A stretch of 64,000 nt of DNA. It comes from Streptomyces pyxinae (GTDB taxonomy: Bacteria > Actinomycetota > Actinomycetes > Streptomycetales > Streptomycetaceae). Positions within the stretch are counted from its first letter, which is position 1; every line of letters begins with the position of its first letter. The stretch is from the NCBI RefSeq assembly GCF_024756275.1, contig NZ_JANUGQ010000031.1, positions 1 to 64,000 of the forward strand, in the 5' to 3' direction. Positions 25,189 through 35,576 of the stretch are shown piece by piece. A model generated the notes under the pieces. It had not been told where the DNA came from. It was given only the letters and a program-made list of their open reading frames with translations, and searched no databases. Made by a program: the position numbers and the translations under genes.

Positions 25189-27194
25189 GCCATGCCTCCC
25201 TCGTACGGGTGGGGTGCCTGGGCCTGGTGCGGAATGCGCGGTACCGGCGGCCCGTCCGGCGGCGGTGGCGTCCCGCCCTCCGGTACGGCTCCGGTCCCGG
25301 CCGCCGCGGCGGCGCTCGCCTCGCGCTCGGCGACGACCTCCCGCACGGCGTCCAGCACGCCCCGGTAGCCGGTGCAGCGGCAGAGGTTGCCGCAGAGCGC
25401 CTGCCGGGTCTCCAGCTCGGTCGGGGCGTGGTTGCCCTGGAGCAGGTCGTGCACGGTCATAGCCATGCCGGGCACGCAGAAACCGCACTGCACGGCCCCG
25501 CACTTGGCGAGCGCCCGCTGGATGTCGCTGGGCTCGCCGTTGGCCGCCAGACCCTCGACGGTACGCACCTCGCTGCCGGCCGCGGTGGCCGCGGGCACCA
25601 GGCAGGAGGCGACCAGCCGGCCGTCGACCAGCACATTGCAGGCGCCGCACTCGCCCTGGGAGCAGCCGTCCTTGGCGCCCGCCAGGCCGAGGCGCTCGCG
25701 CAGCACGTAGAGCAGCGACTCCCCGATCCAGGCGTCGACGACCGGGCGGTCCATACCGTTCACCCGCAGGGCGTACGAGATGTGCGGGTGTTCCTCACCG
25801 GCGCCGGGGTCGGGAGCGGGACCGGCGGCCACCGCCTCGGGGGCACCCTCCGTGCCGGGTTCCGTGCCGCCCCGCGTACCGGGTTCCGGGTACGGGACGG
25901 CTTCGGGGGCGGCACCGGCCGAGGGGTCGGCGACGGCACCGGGCGCGCCGACGGTCACCGGCTCGGCACCCACCGGCGCGGCGCCCACGGGCTCGGCCGG
26001 GTGCCCGGCGCCCGGCCCGGCCCCGGGCTCGGATCCGACGGGCGCGGCGGGCCCCCCGGACACCGGCGACCCGACGGGCACGGCGGATTCGGGTACGGCT
26101 CCGGGCCCGGCGGTCGCGACGGCCCCGGCCACGGGCTCGGCGGCCCCGGCCACGGCTTCCGGCTCGGCCCCCGGGGCGACGGCCTCCGGCCCGGGCTCCG
26201 GGCCGACGGCTTCCGGTTCCGGCTCCCACGTGGGTTCCGCTTCGGTCTCCGGGGCGGGTTCCGTCGCACGGGCGGGTTCGGCCGCCGGCGCCCCGGCGAC
26301 CAGCGGCTCCTCCCCCGGCCCGGGCGCCAGTTCCTGGCCGGGCACGAATTTCGGTCCGGACTCCGGTGCGGATTCCGCTTCCGGCTCCGGACGCGACTCC
26401 GGTTCCGGCTCCGGCTGGGGTTCCGGTTCGGGTGCCGGGACGGTGGCCCAGGGGGCGGGGGCTCCGCCGGGCAGGGTGGCCGGCCGGTCGGCCGCCGCCC
26501 AGGCCGAGGCGGCGGACAGCTGGTACTCGCCGGACTCGTCGGGGAGGTCGCCGTCCGCGACCGGGATGTGCCACTGGCCGGTCGGCTCGGTGGGCGCCGG
26601 GGGCGCGGCGGAGGCCGGGGCGGGCGCGGGCTCCGGAGCGGCGGCCTCCCGGAAGTCCCACCGCGCGGTGGCGCTCGGGTCGTACGGGGCCTCGTACTCC
26701 GCGCCCCGGGGGTCGTACTCCGCGCCGTAGACCTGCTCGTGACCGGGCACGCCGGACGACGACGCACCGGGTCCACCGGACACGCCCGGCTCGCCCGGCG
26801 CCTCGGGCCGTCCCGCCGGATACGGCTCGCCGCCCGGGTAGTCCGTACCACCCGGGTACCCCGGTTCCGGGTACCCGGCGGCCGGCGCCGTGCCCGACGG
26901 GTCGGGGTGGCCGGCCTCGTCGGGCCCCCGGTGCCAGACGGCCGCCTGCTGCGGCGCGGCCCAGCCGCCGGGAGCCCCGGGCGCCTCGGCTCCCTCGGGC
27001 GCCTGGATGTACGGCGGCACATAGCCGTGGCCGGGCGCGGCCAGCGGGGTGGCGTCCAGCGCCAGACCGGGCGGCAACTGCACGAAGGCGGTGGCGTCCT
27101 GGTCGTACTCGCCCTGCGGCACCGGCTGCCAGGCCCCGGGGCCGTACGGGTGCGGCTGCCGCTCGTGCTGGTTCTCGTTCTCCTCGGCGGTCAT
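25185..27194 (-). CDS. Molybdenum hydroxylase 2Fe-2S subunit with a 470-residue N-terminal extension
   Basis: A 669-aa product. Residues about 470-645 form a normal two-cluster 2Fe-2S subunit: plant-type cluster CSQGECGACNV...C and alpha-helical cluster CGAVQCGFCVPGM...CGNLCRCTGY. Everything before that is disordered, rich in Pro, Ala, Glu and Gly with many EPEAEP-like repeats and Tyr/His-containing N-terminal segments. Typical subunits are about 160-200 aa, so the extension is threefold longer than the domain. ATG 27194 overlaps the FAD-subunit stop (ATGA). The electron path is Mo to 2Fe-2S to FAD. Confidence 0.9.
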   Translation of the reverse strand: MTAEENENQHERQPHPYGPGAWQPVPQGEYDQDATAFVQLPPGLALDATPLAAPGHGYVPPYIQAPEGAEAPGAPGGWAAPQQAAVWHRGPDEAGHPDPSGTAPAAGYPEPGYPGGTDYPGGEPYPAGRPEAPGEPGVSGGPGASSSGVPGHEQVYGAEYDPRGAEYEAPYDPSATARWDFREAAAPEPAPAPASAAPPAPTEPTGQWHIPVADGDLPDESGEYQLSAASAWAAADRPATLPGGAPAPWATVPAPEPEPQPEPEPESRPEPEAESAPESGPKFVPGQELAPGPGEEPLVAGAPAAEPARATEPAPETEAEPTWEPEPEAVGPEPGPEAVAPGAEPEAVAGAAEPVAGAVATAGPGAVPESAVPVGSPVSGGPAAPVGSEPGAGPGAGHPAEPVGAAPVGAEPVTVGAPGAVADPSAGAAPEAVPYPEPGTRGGTEPGTEGAPEAVAAGPAPDPGAGEEHPHISYALRVNGMDRPVVDAWIGESLLYVLRERLGLAGAKDGCSQGECGACNVLVDGRLVASCLVPAATAAGSEVRTVEGLAANGEPSDIQRALAKCGAVQCGFCVPGMAMTVHDLLQGNHAPTELETRQALCGNLCRCTGYRGVLDAVREVVAEREASAAAAAGTGAVPEGGTPPPPDGPPVPRIPHQAQAPHPYEGGMA

Positions 27195-28066
27195 GACAGC
27201 GCCCTCCCCAGTGCCCGTCGGGCCAGCGCGGCGACCGTGCGCCGCAGATGCAGTACGGCGGGCGGCAACTGCTCGTCGCCCGGCGGGTCGGGGACACAGG
27301 CGGCGGCCACGTACTCGCCGAAGGCGGTCAGCGCCTCGGGGGCCAGCCCCCGGTCGCCGTCCCAGTCGATCAGCGAGGCGATCCAGTGCTCGGCGTCGAG
27401 CGGGCGCAGCGGCATCGGCGCGATCGCCCCGACGGCGCAGCGCACCCCGCGCCGGGCCGGGTCCAGCACGACCGCGACCGAGGCGGTCGCCCGGCCGGGA
27501 CCGGTGCGGCCGGTGGCCTTGAGGAACACCTGCGGGGCGTGCAGCAGCGGCACCCGGACGAAGCCGACCAGCTCGGCGGGGCCGAGCAGTTCGCGCCCGG
27601 TCAGCAGGTGGGAGACCGGCAGCTCCCGGGTGCCGCCGGGGCCGGCGACCACCAGATCGGCCTCCAGCGCGGCCAGCACCGGCAGCGCGTCACCGGTGGG
27701 CGCGCCGGTGACGATGTTGCCGCCGAGGGTGCCCGCGTTGCGGATCTGCGGCGGCCCGGCGGCGCGGGCGGCGGCGGCCAGCGCGGGGATGAGCGCGGCG
27801 AAGTCGGGGCGGCCCATCCGGGCGTGGGTGAGTCCGGCGCCGAGCAGGGCGTGGCCGTCCTGGTACTGCCAGCCGCGGATCTCGTTGACCCGGCCGAGGC
27901 CGACCAGCCCGGCGGGGCGGAGCTGGCCCCGGTTGACGGCGGCCATCAGGTCCGTACCACCCGCGACGGGCACGGCGGCGGGCATGGCGGTGAGCGCCGC
28001 CACCGCCGCGTCCAGCGTGGCCGGCAACGTCACTGACTGCGTCGCCCGCGGTGCGTGCGTGGTCAA
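27191..28066 (-). CDS. Molybdenum hydroxylase FAD subunit (CoxM/XdhB-type)
   Basis: A 291-aa subunit with the FAD_binding_5 signature AAVPVAGGTDLMAAVNRG (residues about 28-46), the flavin loop IRNAGTLGGNIVTG and the C-terminal CO dehydrogenase flavoprotein domain. It starts at TTG 28066, a rare codon, with AAGGGG about 10 nt upstream; no in-frame ATG or GTG precedes the conserved N-terminus. First gene of the three-gene operon with 4-bp overlaps to the next gene. Upstream 28067-28523 holds its promoter. Confidence 0.9.
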   Translation of the reverse strand: MTTHAPRATQSVTLPATLDAAVAALTAMPAAVPVAGGTDLMAAVNRGQLRPAGLVGLGRVNEIRGWQYQDGHALLGAGLTHARMGRPDFAALIPALAAAARAAGPPQIRNAGTLGGNIVTGAPTGDALPVLAALEADLVVAGPGGTRELPVSHLLTGRELLGPAELVGFVRVPLLHAPQVFLKATGRTGPGRATASVAVVLDPARRGVRCAVGAIAPMPLRPLDAEHWIASLIDWDGDRGLAPEALTAFGEYVAAACVPDPPGDEQLPPAVLHLRRTVAALARRALGRALS

Positions 28067-28523
28067 CCCAGCTGCCCCTTCCCGGTCTCCCGGCTGTCCC
28101 CGGCCGTCCCCGGCCGCACCGTCACGCCGGGGCCGCGCCGTCGCCGCGCCCCGGTCTCAGCGCTTCGCAGCACTTCTCGGCGCTCCTCGGCCGTTCCCAG
28201 CATGTGGCCGTACCGTACGTGCTCACGGCCCGGACGTGGCAACTCTGGCACATCTTCCGGCGCGACCGGCGCGAGGGTCCATGACGGGCGCATCCGTACC
28301 GGACGCCCCATGACCTGCGGGATGAGAGGTTTTGTCACCGCTTCGGCGGCTGGGGCGAATTGCCACGTATCGGCGATCTCGTACGACTTGTCCGACCGAC
28401 CGGAAGCGACCGGACCCGAGCGGAAGCGACCGGTCGGGGGCCGGTGGAGTCCCGGTGGCGCTCCGGCGGCAGGTCGTACCGCCGCGAACTCACACCTTCG
28501 GGGGCGGCTCCGGCGCACCAGGC
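28067..28523. other. Intergenic region upstream of the Mo-hydroxylase operon
   Basis: 457 bp without a convincing gene. It has two copies of CGGAAGCGACCGG (near 28410-28445) and a long direct repeat CTCACAC(C/G)TTCGGGGGCG, first copy about 28488-28508 and second overlapping the end of the GH20 gene (about 28521-28541). Confidence 0.55.
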
Positions 28524-30308
<1,785 letters not shown>

Positions 30309-30382
30309 CCGTCTCCCCTTCCGCTGCTCTCCCCCGGCTCTCCGTCGGGTGCCGCTCTCCGTCCCCTCAGTCCTTCATCGCG

Positions 30383-31306
30383 TCAGTCCTTCACCGCGCC
30401 GCCCAGGCCGGAGACCAGCCGCCGCTGCACGAGGACGAAGAAGACCAGGACCGGCACGGTCATCACGGTCGAGGCGGCCATGATTCCGCCCCAGTCGTTC
30501 TCGTCCGGCTTGAAGAAGACCAGCAGCGCCATCGGCAGGGTCGACTGCGAGACATCGCTGATCAGGAAGGACTTGGCGAAGAGGAAGTCGTTCCAGGCCG
30601 AGATGAAGGAGAAGACGCTCGTCGCCACCAGACCCGGGAAGACCAGCGGGAAGAGGATCCCCCAGAGGAACCGGGCCCGGCTCGCCCCGTCCAGGTAGGC
30701 CGCCTCCTCCAGCGCCTCCGGCACCGCCTTGACGAAGCCGCGCAGCATCCAGATCGCGAACGGCAGCGAGAAGGCCAGGTGCGGCAGGATCAGCGCGCCC
30801 AGGGTGTTGAGCTGTCCGAGGTCCCGCATCAGGAAGAACAGCGGGATCGTCAGCGCCTCGACCGGCACCATCTGGGCGACCAGGAACATGATCAGCAGGG
30901 TGGTGCGGAACCGGAAGCGGAACCGGGTCACCGCCGTCGCGGCCAGAAAGGCGATCAGGGCCGAGGCGACGACCACCGAGCCCGCGACGAACAGGCTGTT
31001 GAGGAAGTAGCGGCCGAAGTCCTGCTGCTCGAAGACCCGCCGGAAGGAGTCCAGCGAGGGACGGAGGGTCCAGGGGCGGGGCTCGGCCGACTGGATCTCC
31101 CCCGCCGGCTTGAGGGCGGAGAGGACCATCCAGTACAGCGGGAAGGACACCACCAGCGCGATCAGCAGCGTCACGGCCTCCGCGACCGCCCGCCCGGGCC
31201 GGCGGACCAGGCGTCCCGGCCGGCGGACCGGGCGCCCCGCCGGACGGATCAGGCGTCCGGACCGGGGGACCAGGCGTCCGCGCGCCTTCGGGGCGGCGGG
31301 GCTCAC
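30383..31306 (-). CDS. ABC sugar transporter permease (MalG-type)
   Basis: A 307-aa inner-membrane permease of the binding-protein-dependent sugar family. Six helices can be traced (VTLLIALVVSFPLYWMVLSAL, LFVAGSVVVASALIAFLAA, LLIMFLVAQMVPVEALTIPLFF...), with the EAA loop EEAAYLDGASRARFLWGILFPL for docking to an ATPase. GTG 31306 overlaps the preceding gene's stop in GTGA. The N-terminus has an unusual Arg/Pro-rich repeat (GRLVRRPGRxVRRPG). No ATP-binding subunit is encoded here; Streptomyces often uses a shared MsiK ATPase. Confidence 0.92.
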   Translation of the reverse strand: MSPAAPKARGRLVPRSGRLIRPAGRPVRRPGRLVRRPGRAVAEAVTLLIALVVSFPLYWMVLSALKPAGEIQSAEPRPWTLRPSLDSFRRVFEQQDFGRYFLNSLFVAGSVVVASALIAFLAATAVTRFRFRFRTTLLIMFLVAQMVPVEALTIPLFFLMRDLGQLNTLGALILPHLAFSLPFAIWMLRGFVKAVPEALEEAAYLDGASRARFLWGILFPLVFPGLVATSVFSFISAWNDFLFAKSFLISDVSQSTLPMALLVFFKPDENDWGGIMAASTVMTVPVLVFFVLVQRRLVSGLGGAVKD

Positions 31307-32343
31307 AGCTCCGCTCCCTGGCGGCGGACGAGGCGGAGGTAGACCAGGGTGACGGCGAGCAGGATCAGCAGCATCACCACGCCGATGGCCGAGCCCAGGC
31401 TGTACTGCGAGGAGGCGAACGCCTTCTGGTACGCGTACACATTGAGGACCAGGTTCTGCCGGGCGATACCGCCGCCGTTGGTCATCACATAGATCTGAGT
31501 GAAGATCTTGAAGTCCCAGATGATCGACTGAATGGTGACGACCACCAGGATCGGCCGCAGCAGCGGCGCGGTGACGGAGCGCCAGATGCGCCACTGCGAG
31601 GCCCCGTCGAGCGCGGCCGCCTCCAGCACCTCGGCCGGCACGGCCCGGATCCCGGCGTACACGGTGACCATGACGAACGGGAACGAGCACCAGACGACCT
31701 CGAAGAGCACCAGGGCGAAGGCGCTGTACCGCTCGTAGGTCCAGGAGAAGTCCCCCAGCCCGAACAGCCGGTTGACCGGCCCGAAGTCCGGGTCGAAGAG
31801 GAACACCCAGACGGTGGACCCGGTGACGGCGGGCGTCGCCCAGGCGCCGAGCGCGGCCAGCATCAGCGCCAGCCGGGGCACCGCCCGCACCCGGGTCAGC
31901 AGCACGGCGAGGGCGCAGCCGACCGCCAGGGTGGCGACCACACAGGCGGCGGCGAACACCACGGTGGCCAGCAGGACCCGCCAGAACTCCGGGTCGGCGG
32001 CGAGCGCCCGGTAGTTGCCCAGGCCCTGGAAGGAGGTCGGCGCACCGCCGCTCACCTGCGCCTGGGTGTACTCCAGCAGGGAGATCAGCCCCAACTGGTA
32101 GATCGGGTAGACCAGCAGACCGGCCAGCACCGCCAGCGCGGGCGCCAGATAGAGCCAGGGCGTCCACCCGCCGTGCCCGGACCCGCTCCCCGCCCCGCGC
32201 CGCCGCCCGGGCCCGGGGGCCCGGTCGCGCCGGAGCTCACGTCCCGGTCCGGGGGCGCCTCCGGGACCGCGCCCGGGGCCGGGGCGGACGCCCTTCTCCG
32301 TACCCGCAGGGGTGTCCGTACTCGTACGCGCGCTCGTCGCCAT
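31303..32343 (-). CDS. ABC sugar transporter permease (MalF/MsmF-type)
   Basis: A 346-aa partner permease with six hydrophobic segments and the EAA motif EVLEAAALDGASQWRIWRSVTAPL. The first 60 residues are Gly/Pro/Arg-rich and precede the first helix (WLYLAPALAVLAGLLVYPIY). ATG 32343 lies 5 nt after the binding-protein stop. It pairs with the MalG-type protein downstream. Confidence 0.92.
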   Translation of the reverse strand: MATSARTSTDTPAGTEKGVRPGPGRGPGGAPGPGRELRRDRAPGPGRRRGAGSGSGHGGWTPWLYLAPALAVLAGLLVYPIYQLGLISLLEYTQAQVSGGAPTSFQGLGNYRALAADPEFWRVLLATVVFAAACVVATLAVGCALAVLLTRVRAVPRLALMLAALGAWATPAVTGSTVWVFLFDPDFGPVNRLFGLGDFSWTYERYSAFALVLFEVVWCSFPFVMVTVYAGIRAVPAEVLEAAALDGASQWRIWRSVTAPLLRPILVVVTIQSIIWDFKIFTQIYVMTNGGGIARQNLVLNVYAYQKAFASSQYSLGSAIGVVMLLILLAVTLVYLRLVRRQGAEL

Positions 32344-32348
32344 GGCGG

Positions 32349-33770
32349 TCAGCCCGCCTCCGCGAAGGCCGCGTCCATCGTCCGGGCCGCGTCGGCGGAG
32401 GCGGTGGCCACGTCCTTACGGCCGCTGACGATCTCCTGGAACATGGTGGGCAGCACCTGCCCGGCGTCGATCCGCCCCCAGCCCGGCGAGCCGGGCACGA
32501 ACCTGGTGCCCGCCGCCAGCGTGTCGATGAACGGCTTCACGAACGGCTGCTTGCGCGCGGCCTCGGCCCGTACATCGGTGTACGTCGGCAGAAAACCCAT
32601 CGCGTCGAAGAGCCGGCCCTGCGTCTCCTTGCCGGCCAGCGACTTCAGCAGCTCGACCGCCAGGGTGCGGTGCGAACTGCTGCGCAGCACACCGAGGTTG
32701 TTGCCGCCCGCGAAGGCCGGGGCGACGGAACCGGGCTTCACCCCGGGCAGCGGCACCACCGCGTACTTCCCCTTCACCGGGCCCGCCTCCACCGCCGCGT
32801 GGCTGAAGTCGCCGCCGATCGCCATGGCCGCCCGCCCCGAGGCGAAGGCGGTGACGGTGGCGTTGCCGCCCATCGCGGCGCACTTGGCGGGCGGGCAGTT
32901 GTCGGGCCCGAAGAGCGAGGTGTACGCGGCGATGCCCCGGCGCGCCGCCGGACTGCCGACGGCCGCCCGGTACGTACCGCCGTCGCGGGTGGCGAGCTCA
33001 CCGCCGTGCGCCCAGAGGAACGGCAGGGCGCCATAGGTGTAGGCGCCGCCGACCGCGAGCCCGTACAGCTCGGGCCTGGCCCGGTGCGCCTTCTTCGCGG
33101 TCGCGATCAGTTCGGTCTGCGACTTCGGTGCGGAGAGGCCGAGTTCGCGGAAGACGTCGGTGCGGTAGTAGAGCGCCCGCACACCGACGAAGAGCGGTGC
33201 CCCGTAGACCTTGCCGTCCACGGTGACGGAGGTGCGCGCGGTCGGGTCGGTGTCCCTGGTCTCGTCCCAGGCGCCGAACTCGGCGCTGATGTCCGCGAGT
33301 CCGCCGTCCTTGACGTACCCGGCGGTGTCGGTGTTGCCGTACTCGACGAGGTCGGGGGCGCTGGCTGGGTCGTTGAAGGCGGCCTTGATCCGCTGGGCCC
33401 GGGTCTCGACGGGGATGTACTCGATCTCGACCCGGGCCTCCGGGTGGCGCTTCCGGAACCCGGCCACGGCGGAGTCGACCACCCGCTCCTTGGGCTTGTT
33501 GCCGACCTCCTGGAAGAGCCACACCCGCAGGGTGCCGCCCTTGTCGTCCCGCTGGGCGCCGGTGCCGGAGGTGCCCGGGGCGCAGCCGGCGACGGCGAGC
33601 CCGGCGAGGGCGAGGCCCGCCACGGCGGCCCCGAGACGCCCGGACGGCCCCGGCCCCGGTGACCGGGCCGGCTTGGGGAACGGCCCCGGGGACAGCGTCC
33701 GGGACAGCTTCCGATGCGGCTTCACGTGCGGTTTCAGGGACGGCTTCGGGTGCGGTTTCAGGAACGTCAT
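32349..33770 (-). CDS. Sugar-binding lipoprotein of an ABC importer
   Basis: A 473-aa extracellular solute-binding protein (family 1). ATG 33770 has GGGGGAG 7 nt upstream. The N-terminus is a long basic region with KPHPKPxLKPHxKPH repeats, a hydrophobic segment and the lipobox LAVAGC, after which Cys is lipidated. The mature protein shows WLFQEVGNKPKE, family hallmarks such as PDLVEYGNTDTAGYVKDG, and YGAPLFVGVRALYYR. Two permeases and a GH20 hexosaminidase follow, so N-acetylglucosamine-containing oligosaccharides are the likely ligand, by inference. The N-region of the signal peptide is far longer than normal (about 45 residues). Confidence 0.92.
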   Translation of the reverse strand: MTFLKPHPKPSLKPHVKPHRKLSRTLSPGPFPKPARSPGPGPSGRLGAAVAGLALAGLAVAGCAPGTSGTGAQRDDKGGTLRVWLFQEVGNKPKERVVDSAVAGFRKRHPEARVEIEYIPVETRAQRIKAAFNDPASAPDLVEYGNTDTAGYVKDGGLADISAEFGAWDETRDTDPTARTSVTVDGKVYGAPLFVGVRALYYRTDVFRELGLSAPKSQTELIATAKKAHRARPELYGLAVGGAYTYGALPFLWAHGGELATRDGGTYRAAVGSPAARRGIAAYTSLFGPDNCPPAKCAAMGGNATVTAFASGRAAMAIGGDFSHAAVEAGPVKGKYAVVPLPGVKPGSVAPAFAGGNNLGVLRSSSHRTLAVELLKSLAGKETQGRLFDAMGFLPTYTDVRAEAARKQPFVKPFIDTLAAGTRFVPGSPGWGRIDAGQVLPTMFQEIVSGRKDVATASADAARTMDAAFAEAG

Positions 33771-33790
33771 GTCTGGGCTCCCCCCAGCGC

Positions 33791-33826
33791 GTTGCATCCT
33801 GTGCAACAGGCGTTTCGTACTGCACA
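33791..33826. promoter_or_regulatory. Operator-like half-sites upstream of the sugar ABC operon
   Basis: GTTGCA-TCCTG-TGCAAC (33791-33807) has perfect 6-bp arms; TGTGCA (33800-33805) also pairs with TGCACA at 33821-33826. The motif sits 21-56 nt upstream of the lipoprotein ATG. TTGCA half-sites are typical of LacI-family sugar repressors, so a sugar-responsive repressor site is likely. No regulator gene is linked here. Confidence 0.45.
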
Positions 33827-33904
33827 ACGGGCAGGACAGGCAGGAGACTAGGACGGCCCGCGAGGGCCCCACAAGAGGTCTTGACCACTTCCGCCCTCAG
33901 GAAG

Positions 33905-34075
33905 CATCCCGTGCAACGCGCGTCCCGGGTGGCGCGGCACTCCGTGCAACGCGAGGGCCCGCGCGCGACGCCAAGGCCGGTGCCCGCCAAGGCCCGCGCG
34001 ATGCCAAGGCCGGCGCCCGCCAAGGCCCCATCGATGCCAAGGCCGGCGCCCGCCAAGGCCCCATGCGACGTGAAA
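33905..34075. repeat. 33-bp minisatellite
   Basis: About five units of 33 bp. The clearest three contain GCCAAGGCCGGCGCCCGCC (near 33970-34065). Two earlier diverged units each contain GTGCAACGCG at 33911 and 33944, exactly 33 bp apart. Confidence 0.75.
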
Positions 34076-34142
34076 GCCCAGGCAAGACGAAGGTCCACGC
34101 GACGCCAAGGTCGATGCGACGCGAAGGCCCGTGCAAGGCGAA

Positions 34143-34186
34143 GGCCCCCGGGGCGCGCACACCTTCGTGTACGCGCCCCGGGGGCC
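34143..34186 (-). terminator. Terminator of the DUF3039 gene
   Basis: Perfect 15-bp stem (GGCCCCCGGGGCGCG / CGCGCCCCGGGGGCC) with a 14-nt loop, 63 nt past the DUF3039 stop. Confidence 0.75.
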
Positions 34187-34248
34187 CACGGCCGTCCGGC
34201 CGGACCGGTCAAGCGGCCGACCGGTCGGACAGTCAGCCGGCCAACCGG

Positions 34249-34536
34249 CTACTTCTTGTCCTTGCCGCCCTTGTCCTTGTCGCCACCGGCGCCCATGGAC
34301 TCGTAGATCTCCTTGCACATCGGGCAGACCGGGTACTTCTTCGGGTCACGGCCCGGCACCCAGACCTTGCCACACAGCGCCACCACGGGAGTGCCGTCGA
34401 GGGCACTCGCCATGATCTTGTCCTTCTGGACGTAGTGGGCGTAGCGCTCATGGTCGCCGTCGCCGTGGGACACCTGCGGTGTCGGCTCTACGAGGGTCCC
34501 CGTACCTGCCCCGCGCTCGGGCTCAAGAGTGCTCAT
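34249..34536 (-). CDS. DUF3039 family protein, probable metal-binding
   Basis: A 95-aa protein with the conserved core YAHYVQKDKIMASALDGTPVVALCGKVW (cited in part: HYVQKDKIM, GTPVVALCGKVW) and a CPMC motif, giving a C...CxxC metal site with the Cys in VALCGK. The tail is a Lys/Gly/Asp-rich stretch. The family is conserved in actinobacteria with no known function. ATG 34536 begins the conserved MSTLEPERG, but GGAGG sits only 2 nt before it, which is unusually close. Confidence 0.88.
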   Translation of the reverse strand: MSTLEPERGAGTGTLVEPTPQVSHGDGDHERYAHYVQKDKIMASALDGTPVVALCGKVWVPGRDPKKYPVCPMCKEIYESMGAGGDKDKGGKDKK

Positions 34537-34612
34537 GGCCTCCAAGGGTACCCCCGGCGCACCGGCGTCGGGCGGGCCCCGGAACGGGTCCGCCGAACGA
34601 CGCCACACTCGG

Positions 34613-35323
34613 TCAGTTGAGCGAGGGATCGTCCGGATAAGTGGCGATCATCGCCAGCTCGCTGCGCTGCCTCCGGAGCACCGCCCGCCACAGCCGCTGG
34701 GGCTCCGGGGAGGAGACGTCACCGGGCTCGGAGTCGACGACGAACCAGGCCCCTTCGGCCAGTTCGCCCTCCAGCTGGCCCGGTCCCCAGCCGGCGTACC
34801 CGGCGAAGATCCGCAGCGAGCCCAGCGCCGCCGCCAGCAGCTCCGGCGGGGTCTCCAGGTCCACCAGGCCGATCGCCCCGTACACCCGGCGCCAGCCCAG
34901 CGGCTCCCGGCCGCCCGGACCGCCGTCGCGGGCACCGACCGTCCCGGCCCCCGCGCCACCGGTCGCGCCGCCCGCCTCCCCGGCCCGGACCGCACCGGGT
35001 CCGGGTCCGGCGGGCCGCCGGCCGCCGGACCGGCCGCCGGGGCCGGGCTCGCCGGGCTCGTCGCCCGGTACCACCGCGACACCCAGCGCCGAGTCCAGGG
35101 AGACCGGGCCGCCCTGGAAGACCACCCCGGGCGCCCCGGCGAGCGGCGCCCAGGACTCCAGGATGTCGCCGACGTCCACCGGGGTCGGCCGGTTGAGGAC
35201 CACGCCGAGCGCGCCCTCCTCGTCGTGGTCGAGCAGCAGGACCACCGCGCGGTCGAAGTTCGGGTCCGCCAGCGCGGGAGAGGCGACGAGCAGCCGCCCT
35301 GTGAGCGAGGACACCTCGGTCAT
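34613..35323 (-). CDS. YqgE/AlgH family protein with Gly/Pro insertion
   Basis: A 236-aa cytoplasmic protein of unknown role in the AlgH family. The first half (LTGRLLVASPALADPNFDRAVVLLLDHDEEGALGVVLNRPT..., quoted in pieces: GRLLVASPAL, VVLLLDHDEEGALGVVLNRPT) and the second half (FAGYAGWGPGQLEGELAEGAW) match the family. About 50 Gly/Pro/Arg-rich residues (PGEPGPGGRSGG...) are inserted between them near residues 90-140, lengthening it from about 190. ATG 35323 (MTEVSSL) or 35332 (MSGMTEV) could start; GGGGG lies nearer the latter. Confidence 0.88.
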   Translation of the reverse strand: MTEVSSLTGRLLVASPALADPNFDRAVVLLLDHDEEGALGVVLNRPTPVDVGDILESWAPLAGAPGVVFQGGPVSLDSALGVAVVPGDEPGEPGPGGRSGGRRPAGPGPGAVRAGEAGGATGGAGAGTVGARDGGPGGREPLGWRRVYGAIGLVDLETPPELLAAALGSLRIFAGYAGWGPGQLEGELAEGAWFVVDSEPGDVSSPEPQRLWRAVLRRQRSELAMIATYPDDPSLN

Positions 35324-35510
35324 GCCTGACATGATCCCCCATCTTCGCCCCGTGCGGGGGGTCGTGGACGAGGTACGGCCGAACCGCAGCTCACCGGCGC
35401 CGGAGAGCGCACCCCCGGCACAAAACGGAGCGTGACGCTCCGCACGTGATCACAGACGGACCGTGTTGTACCCGATTCATTACATTCGCGGGGCCCCCCG
35501 GCCCATACAA

Positions 35511-35530
35511 AAGGGGGCCCGCGCCCCCTT
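35511..35530. promoter_or_regulatory. Hairpin in the murA leader
   Basis: AAGGGGGC-CCGC-GCCCCCTT, perfect 8-bp stem, is followed by ACCCTTTCTT 47 nt before the murA start codon. It could act as an attenuator or a terminator of antisense or upstream transcription. Confidence 0.4.
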
Positions 35531-35576
35531 ACCCTTTCTTCTGGTCCCCTGCCCATCACTCCGGAACGCGAGATTC

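Larger units (their letters stand above)
33827..34248. other. Intergenic region with 33-bp minisatellite, no gene
   Basis: Between the lipoprotein start and the DUF3039 stop, about 420 bp. It holds the 33-bp tandem repeats (33905-34075) and the DUF3039 terminator. Open frames through the repeats exist on both strands but none has a credible start or domain. Confidence 0.6.

Noticed and set aside
34143..34186. Possible transposon end near DUF3039
   Set aside because: The inverted repeat is a simple terminator hairpin; no transposase or target duplication.
33659..34306. Plus-strand repeat protein with 11-residue units
   Set aside because: Starts inside the antisense strand of the lipoprotein gene and follows a 33-bp repeat that is open in several frames; no credible start.
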